Shown here piece after piece: positions 27,914-35,260 of a DNA stretch of 64,000 nucleotides (its first letter is position 1; every line of letters starts with the position of its first letter). Origin of the DNA: Bordetella petrii (GTDB lineage: Bacteria > Pseudomonadota > Gammaproteobacteria > Burkholderiales > Burkholderiaceae_B); assembly GCA_017745595.1 (NCBI GenBank), contig WMBV01000008.1, forward strand, positions 1-64,000, given 5' to 3'. Made by a program: the position numbers and the translations under genes. A model generated the notes under the pieces. It was given only the letters and a program-made list of their open reading frames with translations, did not search any database and was not told the origin of the DNA.

Positions 27914-28027
27914 CTTGCGGTCTCCGTGAATCGCTTTTTGGATGTCGTCGTAAGCGGGCCGCAGCCCGGGAACGGGACCTTGGCCAACGGATCAGAACCG
28001 TACTCAATGCAGGCTTTCCGGAACCTT

Positions 28028-29500
28028 TCAGTTTTCGGCAATTTCGTGCCGCAGCGCAGCATTCGGGAACGAACCTAGGGTAAACACCAATGCCGCGCGC
28101 AGGCCCGGCAGCGGGGCACGGTTCTCGAGCACCATTTTGCCGCCGTGGATTTCGACAATCGTGCCCACGATGGCCAGCCCCAGGCCGGCCCCCGGCTTGT
28201 TCTTGCCGGCCGCGCCGCGCCGGAACCGGACGCTGGCCCGGGCAATGTCTTCGGCCGACATGCCGGGCCCGCTGTCTTCCACCGTGACCCGGGCATAGCG
28301 CTCATCGGCATAGACCCGCACCGTGACCTGGCTGGCCGGCGCCGTATAGCGGATCGCGTTGTCGACCAGGTTGCTGAGGGCCTCGCGCAGCAGCCAGTCG
28401 ACGCCCTGGATGCGCACCGGCAGGCTCGAGGCCTCGAGGCCCAGGTCCAGCTGGCGCGCGCGCGCCGCGGGCAGCAGGCCGCGGATGACCGCCTGGGCCA
28501 CTTCCGCCAGGTCGACCGGCCCGGACGCCAGGCCGCCCTCGGCCAGCGATGCATCTTTGGCGCGCGCCAGCGCCAGCATCTGGTTGGTGGTGCGCACGGC
28601 GCGGTCCAGGCCTTCTTGCATGGCCAGCAGCACCGTGCGTACCTCGGCGGGGTCGGATTCGCGCAGCGCATAGGCGGTTTGCATACGCAAAACCGACAGC
28701 GGCGTGCGCAATTGATGCGAGGCGTCGTCCAGGAACTGCCGCTGCAGCCTCGCCTGGGCCGCAAAACGGCCCATGTGGAGATTTACGGCATCGACCAGGG
28801 GGCTGACCTCACCCGGGATGTCTGGCGCGTCTACGGGGCTGAGATCGTCCGCGGACCGGCCTTCCACTTCCTGGCGCAATCGTTCCAGGGGGCGGACCGC
28901 CCTGAAAACGCTCCAGACCACCACCAGCACCACGATGGCGATGACCACGACGTCGCGTTCCAGCGCCCGGACCAGCGCCCGTTGCAGGAAGTCCTGGCGC
29001 GATTCGAGCGTTTCGGCCACCTGCACGATGACCCGCCCCCCCTGGTTGTTGTACAGCGGAGGATCCATCGGCCGTGCCAGCGCCGCCACACGCAGCGGCA
29101 CGCCCTGGTATTCGGCGTAGAAGAACTGCGGCTGTCCGGATACCAGCGGCTTGTCGGGCAACGGCAGGTTGGGGCTGCCGATCTCGGCCAGGCCGTCTTC
29201 GGTGGCGACCCGGTAATACACGTTGCCGTTGGCCGTGAGCTCGAAAAATTCCAGCATCAGATACGGCTGTTCCATGGCCAGCCCGCCGCTGGCTGTGGAT
29301 ATGTTGTGATCGATGGAACGCAGCGCGCCGGACAGCGAGCGGTCGTAGGCCAGGTCGACCTGATGCCGCAACTGGTAATTGGACAGCCACAGGGCCACCA
29401 GCATGATGCAGACCAGCGCCGGGATCAGCCACCATAGCAGCAGCGACTTCAAGGTGCGCGGGGTGGCGGGCCGGGTCCACCGGCCGGGCCTAGTTTTCAA
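28028..29500 (-). CDS. tctE: Sensor histidine kinase TctE
   Basis: This 490-residue membrane histidine kinase has helices at about 20-38 and 184-199 bounding a periplasmic sensor domain. The phospho-accepting histidine is His262 in DDASHQLRTPLSV. The ATPase domain shows EALSNLVDNAIRYT, DSGPGMS and GAGLGLAIVG. The start is tentative: a TTG at 29500 that overlaps the end of tctD by 11 bases; no ATG precedes the first membrane helix. It should sense extracellular tricarboxylates and phosphorylate TctD to induce tctCBA. Confidence 0.92.
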   Translation of the reverse strand: MKTRPGRWTRPATPRTLKSLLLWWLIPALVCIMLVALWLSNYQLRHQVDLAYDRSLSGALRSIDHNISTASGGLAMEQPYLMLEFFELTANGNVYYRVATEDGLAEIGSPNLPLPDKPLVSGQPQFFYAEYQGVPLRVAALARPMDPPLYNNQGGRVIVQVAETLESRQDFLQRALVRALERDVVVIAIVVLVVVWSVFRAVRPLERLRQEVEGRSADDLSPVDAPDIPGEVSPLVDAVNLHMGRFAAQARLQRQFLDDASHQLRTPLSVLRMQTAYALRESDPAEVRTVLLAMQEGLDRAVRTTNQMLALARAKDASLAEGGLASGPVDLAEVAQAVIRGLLPAARARQLDLGLEASSLPVRIQGVDWLLREALSNLVDNAIRYTAPASQVTVRVYADERYARVTVEDSGPGMSAEDIARASVRFRRGAAGKNKPGAGLGLAIVGTIVEIHGGKMVLENRAPLPGLRAALVFTLGSFPNAALRHEIAEN

Positions 29501-30167
29501 GAACGGCCTCCAGGCAATAGCCCATGCCCCGCAAAGTGACGATTTGCACGCCCGTGTCGGCCAGTTTTTTGCGCAACCGGTGTACCAGCACTTCGACGGC
29601 TTCGAGGTTGACGTCGGAATCGTCGGTCTGGATGCGATCGAGGATTTGCTGCTTGTTCATGGGTTCGCCGCTGCGCTGGATCAGTGCGCGCAGCACCGCG
29701 TATTCGCGCGGCGACAGTGGCAGCGGCTGGCCGAGCACGCTGAAACGCTGGGCCGAGGTATCCAGCGTCAGGTTGCCCAGCGTCAGCCGCGGGTGGTCGC
29801 GGCCGCGGCTGCGGCGTATCAGCGCGGTGAGCCGGGCTTCGAGTTCCTCCAGCACGAACGGCTTGGGCAGGAAGTCGTCGGCGCCCTCGTGCAGCGTACC
29901 CACGCGTTCGGCCAGCGAATCGCGGGCGGTCAGCACCAGCACCGGCGTGCGGTCGTCGCGGGCGCGGATCTTGGACAACAAGGTGTGGCCGTCCATGCCG
30001 GGCAACCCCAGGTCGAGGATGATCGCATCGAATTCTTCGACGGCCAGGCGGCGTTCGGCCAGCAGGCCGTCGTCGGCCCATTCGACCACGAAGCCCGCAT
30101 GGCGAGCGAGGCTGCGCGACAGCCATCGGGCCAGTTCGGCTTCGTCTTCTATGAGCAGGATACGCAT
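29490..30167 (-). CDS. tctD: Response regulator TctD (OmpR family)
   Basis: This 225-residue protein has a receiver domain with acidic residues near the N-terminus (IEDEAE), phospho-acceptor Asp52 in ILDLGLPGMDG and the conserved Lys in FLPKPF. A winged-helix DNA-binding domain follows (LSPREYAVLRAL, then VHRLRKKL and TLRGMGYCLE). It is the first gene of the tctD-tctE-tctC-tctB-tctA series, all on one strand. It should activate the transporter genes downstream. Confidence 0.93.
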   Translation of the reverse strand: MRILLIEDEAELARWLSRSLARHAGFVVEWADDGLLAERRLAVEEFDAIILDLGLPGMDGHTLLSKIRARDDRTPVLVLTARDSLAERVGTLHEGADDFLPKPFVLEELEARLTALIRRSRGRDHPRLTLGNLTLDTSAQRFSVLGQPLPLSPREYAVLRALIQRSGEPMNKQQILDRIQTDDSDVNLEAVEVLVHRLRKKLADTGVQIVTLRGMGYCLEAVLEN

Positions 30168-30440
30168 GACCGGAATTTTGGCATTGGCGCGTGGCGGTGG
30201 GGCATTGATGTTTTTTCTCTTCTTTTCTTCTTTATATAAAGACTAATGATTAATAGAGTCTGTGGACAACTGCATCAACTCAAATTTTCCCAAATTTTTC
30301 ATGTGCTTGCGGGCATTTTTGGCTGTGCAAGACTTCTGTTTGGCGGCGGGGACCAAGTTGAACAACTTTTTGGGTCCGGGCCGGATGCGGGTTTGTCCAG
30401 TTTGCGTCCACACGCTGTGCACAGCAGCGCTTCCTAGAGG

Positions 30441-30449
30441 TTATCCACA
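30441..30449 (+). promoter_or_regulatory. Perfect DnaA box upstream of ada
   Basis: TTATCCACA is the exact E. coli-type consensus. Two weaker boxes lie at 30261 and 30416 in the same gap. Confidence 0.65.
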
Positions 30450-30507
30450 GGGCGCATCGGGCTGGGCGGTTATGATATTTCCGTGGGTGAACACTTACTT
30501 ACAGTAT

Positions 30508-30547
30508 GAATTCGAGCGCAAGAAACCGATTCCTTGCGCTCGAATTC
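30508..30547 (+). promoter_or_regulatory. Ada operator within a 15-bp inverted repeat
   Basis: GAATTCGAGCGCAAG (30508-30522) is repeated in inverted form at 30533-30547 with a 10-base spacer. Each arm contains AAT-N6-GCAA, the A-box/B-box consensus of E. coli Ada. AATTCGAGCGCAAGA differs from the E. coli ada operator, as I recall it, at two central positions. It lies 42 bases before the chosen ada start. Confidence 0.75.
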
Positions 30548-30588
30548 CGGTCTACAGTGGGGTCATGCGTATATCCCTTGAAGCCGCC

Positions 30589-31722
30589 ATGAATGCTTTG
30601 CCTGCCGTACACGACTATATGACCGACGATACCCGTTGGGCGGCCATTTGCGCCCGCGACACCGCGGCGGACGGGCATTTTGTCTATGCCGTGCGCACTA
30701 CCGGGGTGTATTGCCGGCCCAGCAGTCCTTCGCGCCTGCCCAGGCGCGAGAACGTCAGGTTCTTCGACACGCCCGAGGCGGCCGAAGCCGCAGGTTTCCG
30801 GCCCAGCCGGCGGGCCGCCACGGATCGCAGTATCGTGGCGGCCCGCCGGGCGGCCCTGGTCGAACAGGCCTGCCGCCTGATCGAAAGCGCGGAAACACCG
30901 CCGGCCTTGCAACGGCTGGCGGCCCAGGCGGGGGTCAGCGTCTTTCATTTCCACCGCATGTTCAAGGCCGAAACCGGCCTGACCCCGAAAGCCTACGCGA
31001 ATGCCCATCGGGCGCGGCGGCTGCGGTCCGAACTGAGCGAGCCCGGAACGGTCACCCAGGCCATTTATGGTGCGGGTTTCAATTCCAACAGCCGGTTCTA
31101 TGAGGCGTCGGACAGCCTGCTGGGGATGCGGCCCCGCGATTACAAGGCGGGCGGACCCAACACCGAGATCCGGTTCGCCGTGGCGGCCAGCGCATTGGGC
31201 GCCATTCTGGTGGCCTGCAGCCAGCGCGGTATCTGCGCCATTTCCCTGGGCGATGATCCCGACGCCCTGGTGCGCGCACTGCAAGACCGATTTCCCCATG
31301 CGCGGTTGCAGGGGGGCGACCCCGCGTTCGAGCAACTGGTCGCCCAGGTAGTGGGCTTCGTCGAAGCGCCGGCCCTGGGGTTGAATCTGCCCCTGGATGT
31401 ACGCGGCACGGCGTTCCAGCAGCGGGTGTGGCAGGCCCTGCGCGATATTCCCGCGGGGGCGACGGCCAGCTACGCCGAGGTCGCCCGGCGCATCGGCGCG
31501 CCCAAGGCCGTGCGGGCCGTGGCCCAGGCCTGCGGCGCCAACCCGCTGGCCGTGGCCATACCGTGCCATCGGGTAGTCAGGCGCGACGGCGATATTTCGG
31601 GCTACCGATGGGGCGTGGAGCGCAAACGCGAACTGCTGCGGCGCGAGGAACCGCAAGCGCCGGCATCGTCCGCGCGCGGCGAGCCCGCCGGCGCGTCAGC
31701 CGGCAAAGCCACCCTGGTCTAG
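30589..31722 (+). CDS. ada: Ada-type regulator and O6-alkylguanine-DNA methyltransferase with degenerate N-terminal zinc site
   Basis: This encodes 377 residues with the three Ada domains in order: N-terminal methyl-phosphotriester domain (about 1-85), AraC-type helix-turn-helix (LQRLAAQAGVSVFHFHRMFK) and C-terminal methyltransferase with the acceptor cysteine in AIPCHRVV and GYRWGVERKRELLRRE. Of the four zinc cysteines of E. coli Ada (38, 42, 69, 72) only the first is kept, as Cys42 in YCRPSSPSR; the others are Ser46, Ser73 and Ala76. Phosphotriester sensing is therefore likely lost or altered, while O6-methylguanine repair should work. I chose the ATG at 30589 because the Ada operator and promoter need space; 30565 is an alternative. 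The 3' end overlaps the convergent DUF924 gene by 27 bases. Confidence 0.92.
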   Translation: MNALPAVHDYMTDDTRWAAICARDTAADGHFVYAVRTTGVYCRPSSPSRLPRRENVRFFDTPEAAEAAGFRPSRRAATDRSIVAARRAALVEQACRLIESAETPPALQRLAAQAGVSVFHFHRMFKAETGLTPKAYANAHRARRLRSELSEPGTVTQAIYGAGFNSNSRFYEASDSLLGMRPRDYKAGGPNTEIRFAVAASALGAILVACSQRGICAISLGDDPDALVRALQDRFPHARLQGGDPAFEQLVAQVVGFVEAPALGLNLPLDVRGTAFQQRVWQALRDIPAGATASYAEVARRIGAPKAVRAVAQACGANPLAVAIPCHRVVRRDGDISGYRWGVERKRELLRREEPQAPASSARGEPAGASAGKATLV

Positions 31723-32286
31723 AAACGCCTGTTCTTCGGGCGTGGTCTCGCGTCCCAGCAACCGATTGCGATGCGGGAAACGGCCGAACCGCTCGACGAT
31801 ATCCAGATGTTCTTTGGCGTGGTACAGCCACGGGTCGCCCAACGGCTGGTTCAGTTCGACCGCCTGGCGCTGGTCGGCCAGGTTCTCGGAATGGGACAGC
31901 GGCAGGTAGCAGAACACGCGCATGCCGGCTTCGACGTCGGCATCGCGTCCGGCGTGGATCAGGCGGCGGGCGTAGTAGCGCGCCAGCGGATCGGTGGCAT
32001 ACATGTGGCCGGTGCCGCGAAACGCGTTGCGCGGGAACTGGTCCAGCAGGATCAGCAGGGCCAGGGCGCCGTACGCAGTGGCCTCCCAGGCATCGCACTG
32101 CCGTTGGGCCGCCGCCATGTGCAAGTCGAGAAAGCGCGCGCGAAATGTCTCGTCGAATGCCGTGTCTTTGCGGAACCAGCTATCGGGGCCGGCCGTCCGC
32201 CAGAAGTCCACGACGGCGTTTGATTCGTTGGAGTGATCAGTCACGGTGGCATCTATGCGTGTAAGAAGGGACACGCGGGCCAGCAT
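31696..32286 (-). CDS. DUF924 family protein
   Basis: This 196-residue protein belongs to the DUF924 (YPO2225-like) family, an all-helical TPR-like fold of unknown function. Family marks are VVDFWRTAGPDSWFRKD, LILLDQFPRNAFRGT, YLPLSHSENLADQ and FGRFPHRNRLLGRETTPEE. The start is uncertain: ATG at 32286 or GTG at 32244, the latter giving VTDHSNESNAVVDFW, which is closer to the usual family N-terminus. It is divergent from narK1 and convergent with ada. Its role here is unknown. Confidence 0.9.
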   Translation of the reverse strand: MLARVSLLTRIDATVTDHSNESNAVVDFWRTAGPDSWFRKDTAFDETFRARFLDLHMAAAQRQCDAWEATAYGALALLILLDQFPRNAFRGTGHMYATDPLARYYARRLIHAGRDADVEAGMRVFCYLPLSHSENLADQRQAVELNQPLGDPWLYHAKEHLDIVERFGRFPHRNRLLGRETTPEEQAFLDQGGFAG

Positions 32287-32302
32287 ACCCAACCGGCCGA
32301 AA

Positions 32303-32315
32303 AAGAACTAGTCAC
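32303..32315 (+). promoter_or_regulatory. ACTAGTCAC motif upstream of narK1
   Basis: AAGAACTAGTCAC contains both halves of sequence also found upstream of narG (ACTAGTCAC at 35122-35130 and AAGAACTAGT at 35141-35150). It lies about 100 bases before narK1. The binding factor is unknown; no canonical FNR site (TTGAT-N4-ATCAA) was found in this interval. Confidence 0.35.
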
Positions 32316-32409
32316 ATTGCAGCGCGCCGGCCGGTCTGTCGGCGAATGTTCAGCCGGGTGTCATGTGTTTATCTTGCTTGACATGTCCACTGACATGAGC
32401 GAGGCCATC

Positions 32410-33663
32410 ATGGCACACCCCCTTCCAACGACATCCGCCAACCGGGTCCTGATCTCGAGCACTTTCGCTTTTACGATCTGCTTCGCGGTATGGATGATCT
32501 TCGCCGTACTCGGCATTCCCATCAAGAACCAGCTCGGTTTGTCCGAAACCGAATTCGGCCTGCTGGCCGCCATGCCCGTGCTGAGCGGTTCGCTGATCCG
32601 CGTGCCGCTGGGCATCTGGACCGACCGCTATGGCGGCCGCATTGTCTTCTTCCTGCTGATGCTGGCCGCGGTGCCGGCGGTCTGGCTGCTGGCATATGCC
32701 ACGGAATACTGGCAGTTCCTGGTACTGGGGCTGTTCGTGGGCCTGGCCGGCGGGTCGTTCTCGGTAGGCACGCCCTATGTGGCGCGCTGGTTTCCGCGCA
32801 ACCGCCAAGGCCTGGCCATGGGCATATTCGGCGCCGGCAACTCGGGTTCGGCCGTGACCAAGTTCGTGGCGCCGGCCCTGATCGCCGCCGCGGGCGGCGC
32901 CTGGATGATCGTGCCCAAGGTCTACGCGGTGGCGCTGCTGGCTACCGCCATCCTGTTCTGGGTGTTTTCGGCCACCAACCCGGCGCACAACGTGCGCACC
33001 GGCGCCAGCCTGTCGGCGCAATTGGCCATGTTGCGCGATCCGCGCGTATGGCGCTACTGCCAGTATTACTCGGTGGTCTTCGGCGGCTATGTGGCGCTGG
33101 CCCTGTGGATGACCAAGTACTACGTCGGCGAATACGGCTTCGACATGCGGCTGGCCGCGCTGCTGGCGGCTTGCTTCTCGCTGCCCGGCGGCGTGCTGCG
33201 CGCCGTGGGCGGCTGGATCTCCGACAAATACGGCGCCTATCGCACGACCTGGTGGGTGATGTGGGTGTGCTGGGTGGCGTTCTTCCTGCTCAGCTATCCG
33301 CAGACGCACTTCATCGTTGAAACCGACGTCGGTCCGCGTGAATTCTTCCTGTCGATCGGCCCCACGCTGTTCACCATCCTGATGTTCGTGGTGGGTATCG
33401 CCATGGCGATCGGCAAGGCATCGGTCTTCAAGTTCATCTCGGATGAATTCGGCGAAAACATCGGCGCGGTGTCCGGCATCGTGGGGCTGGCCGGCGGGCT
33501 GGGCGGCTTCGTCCTGCCCATCCTGTTCGGCGCCCTGCTCGACCTGACCGGTGTGCGTTCCAGCGCCTTCATGCTGATGTACGGCACCGTGTGCGTCTCG
33601 CTGGTCTGGATGCACTACAGCTTCCGTCCCGAATCGGTGCGCGGTTCGCTGCAACCCGCCTGA
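32410..33663 (+). CDS. narK1: Nitrate transporter NarK1
   Basis: This 417-residue MFS protein of the nitrate/nitrite porter family has about twelve hydrophobic segments. The nitrate signatures GLAGGSFSVGTPYVARWFP and, in the second half, GLAGGLGGFVLP are present, with the MFS motif GIWTDRYGGR between helices 2 and 3. This type is usually a proton-linked nitrate importer. The start MAHPLPTTSANRVLI at 32410 has AGCGAGG upstream at good spacing; the open frame extends 59 codons upstream without family similarity. It is first in the nar cluster and is followed by narK2. Confidence 0.93.
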   Translation: MAHPLPTTSANRVLISSTFAFTICFAVWMIFAVLGIPIKNQLGLSETEFGLLAAMPVLSGSLIRVPLGIWTDRYGGRIVFFLLMLAAVPAVWLLAYATEYWQFLVLGLFVGLAGGSFSVGTPYVARWFPRNRQGLAMGIFGAGNSGSAVTKFVAPALIAAAGGAWMIVPKVYAVALLATAILFWVFSATNPAHNVRTGASLSAQLAMLRDPRVWRYCQYYSVVFGGYVALALWMTKYYVGEYGFDMRLAALLAACFSLPGGVLRAVGGWISDKYGAYRTTWWVMWVCWVAFFLLSYPQTHFIVETDVGPREFFLSIGPTLFTILMFVVGIAMAIGKASVFKFISDEFGENIGAVSGIVGLAGGLGGFVLPILFGALLDLTGVRSSAFMLMYGTVCVSLVWMHYSFRPESVRGSLQPA

Positions 33664-33729
33664 TCCCCTTATTGCCACCCCTGTATGCCGGACGCCCGGG
33701 CGTCCGGCCCACCTGACTGCGAGAACACC

Positions 33730-35115
33730 ATGTCCAGCTACGTATTGAAGCGCTGGGAGCCGGAAAATCAGAGCTTCTGGCGCGACTCCGGCGCCCGCAT
33801 CGCCAACCGCAATCTTTGGATTTCCATCCCCGCTCTCAGCCTGGCTTTCTGCATCTGGATGCTGTGGAGCGTGGTGGTGGTCAACCTGGACAAGGCGGGC
33901 TTTGAACTGTCGAAGAACCAGATGTTCTGGCTGACGGCCCTGCCCGCCTTGTCCGGCGCGACCTTGCGCATTTTCTATTCGTTCCTGGTGCCCGTATTCG
34001 GCGGGCGGCGCTGGACCGCGATTTCCACCGCCACGCTGCTGATCCCCGCGCTGGGCATGGGCTTCGCGCTGCGGGATCCCAGCACGTCGTATCCCACGTT
34101 GCTGGCCCTGGCCTTGCTGTGCGGATTCGGCGGCGGCAACTTCAGTTCCAGCATGGCGAACATCAGCTTCTTCTTCCCCAAGGAAAAGAAAGGCTTCGCC
34201 ACGGGCATGAATGCCGGCATCGGCAACCTGGGCGTATCGGTAGTGCAATTCGTGGTGCCCGTCATCATCACGATGGGCGTGCTGGGCAGCCTGGGGGGCG
34301 ACCCGCAGCGCTTCGTGGTCGACGGCGTGGAACACCAGATCTGGCTGCAGAACGCCGGCTTCATCTGGGTGCCCATCATTCTGGCGTCGTCGCTGGCCGC
34401 GTGGTTCGGCATGAACGACATCGCCGACGCCAAGGCCTCTTTCGCCGACCAGGCCGTCATCTTCAAGCGTAAGCACAACTGGCTGATGTGCTGGCTGTAT
34501 GTGGGCACGTTCGGCTCGTTCATCGGGTTCTCGGCTGGCTTCGCCATGCTGACCAAGGCGCTGTTCCCCGACATCAATCCCGTTACCTACGCGTTCCTGG
34601 GGCCGCTGGTGGGTTCGCTGACACGGCCCCTGGGTGGCTGGATATCCGACAAGATGGGCGGCGCCCGCGTCACGCTGGCGGTGTTCGCCGCCATGATCCT
34701 GGCGGTGCTGGGCGTGCTGGCCTTCGTTCCCACCGAACACAGCGCGGGCAATTTCCAGGGTTTCCTGGCGATGTTCATCGTGCTGTTCGCGCTGACCGGC
34801 CTGGGCAACGGCTCGACCTTCCGCATGATTCCTATGATCTTCCTGCAAGAGCGCACCCGCGCGGCGCACGGGCTCGGCCCCGCGGCCGAACGGCAAGCCG
34901 TGATCGACGCCGGCAAGGAATCGGCGGCGGTACTGGGGTTCTCGGGCGCGATCGGTGCCTATGGCGGATTCTTCATTCCCCGCAGCTTCGGCTCGTCGAT
35001 CGAACTCACCGGCGACGTCGGGGCCGCCCTGTACTGCTTCATCGCTTTCTATGTCACCTGCCTGGGCATTACCTGGTGGTACTACGCGCGCCGCAACGCG
35101 CCGGTGCCCTGCTGA
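33730..35115 (+). CDS. narK2: Nitrate/nitrite antiporter NarK2
   Basis: This 461-residue MFS protein is longer than NarK1 and has the NarK-type N-terminus (KRWEPENQSFW, then RNLWISIPALSLAF). The family signature CGFGGGNFSSSMANISFFFP and a second ESAAVLGFSGAIGAYGGFFI are seen. This type usually exchanges nitrate for nitrite. A pair of NarK1 and NarK2 types allows import at the start of respiration and exchange later. It starts 66 bases after narK1. Confidence 0.93.
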   Translation: MSSYVLKRWEPENQSFWRDSGARIANRNLWISIPALSLAFCIWMLWSVVVVNLDKAGFELSKNQMFWLTALPALSGATLRIFYSFLVPVFGGRRWTAISTATLLIPALGMGFALRDPSTSYPTLLALALLCGFGGGNFSSSMANISFFFPKEKKGFATGMNAGIGNLGVSVVQFVVPVIITMGVLGSLGGDPQRFVVDGVEHQIWLQNAGFIWVPIILASSLAAWFGMNDIADAKASFADQAVIFKRKHNWLMCWLYVGTFGSFIGFSAGFAMLTKALFPDINPVTYAFLGPLVGSLTRPLGGWISDKMGGARVTLAVFAAMILAVLGVLAFVPTEHSAGNFQGFLAMFIVLFALTGLGNGSTFRMIPMIFLQERTRAAHGLGPAAERQAVIDAGKESAAVLGFSGAIGAYGGFFIPRSFGSSIELTGDVGAALYCFIAFYVTCLGITWWYYARRNAPVPC

Positions 35116-35118
35116 CGG

Positions 35119-35150
35119 GTGACTAGTCACTTCGGCCCATAAGAACTAGT
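35119..35150. promoter_or_regulatory. Palindrome and direct motif upstream of narG
   Basis: GTGACTAGTCAC (35119-35130) is a perfect 12-bp palindrome starting four bases after the narK2 stop. AAGAACTAGT (35141-35150) follows. Both share sequence with the region before narK1, which suggests a common regulator and a separate narG promoter. Confidence 0.4.
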
Positions 35151-35260
35151 GCGCATGGCGCGCCCGTCTTCTACCAGCGATGAATAGTCGGGCGCGCCGG
35201 GTCTCAATACAGTAATAGCCAGAACGCGCCGGTATCTCCGGCGTACACGGAGAACACAGA

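Larger units (their letters stand above)
30168..30588. other. AT-rich regulatory gap with DnaA boxes and Ada operator
   Basis: This 421-base gap between the divergent tctD and ada genes holds no gene. Its left part (about 30210-30310) is strikingly A/T-rich, including polypyrimidine runs and TTTATATAAAG. DnaA-box-like sequences are TGTGGACAA (30261-30269), TGTGCACAG (30416-30424) and the perfect TTATCCACA (30441-30449). The right part has the inverted Ada operator. It could be an accessory DnaA-binding locus or part of a second origin element. Confidence 0.5.

Noticed and set aside
32293-32409. Search for an FNR site upstream of narK1
   Set aside because: TTGACATG-like halves exist, but no TTGAT-N4-ATCAA match was good enough to annotate.
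32350-35130. A 926-residue open frame opposite narK1 and narK2
   Set aside because: It is the antisense of two genuine transporter genes and has no domain of its own.
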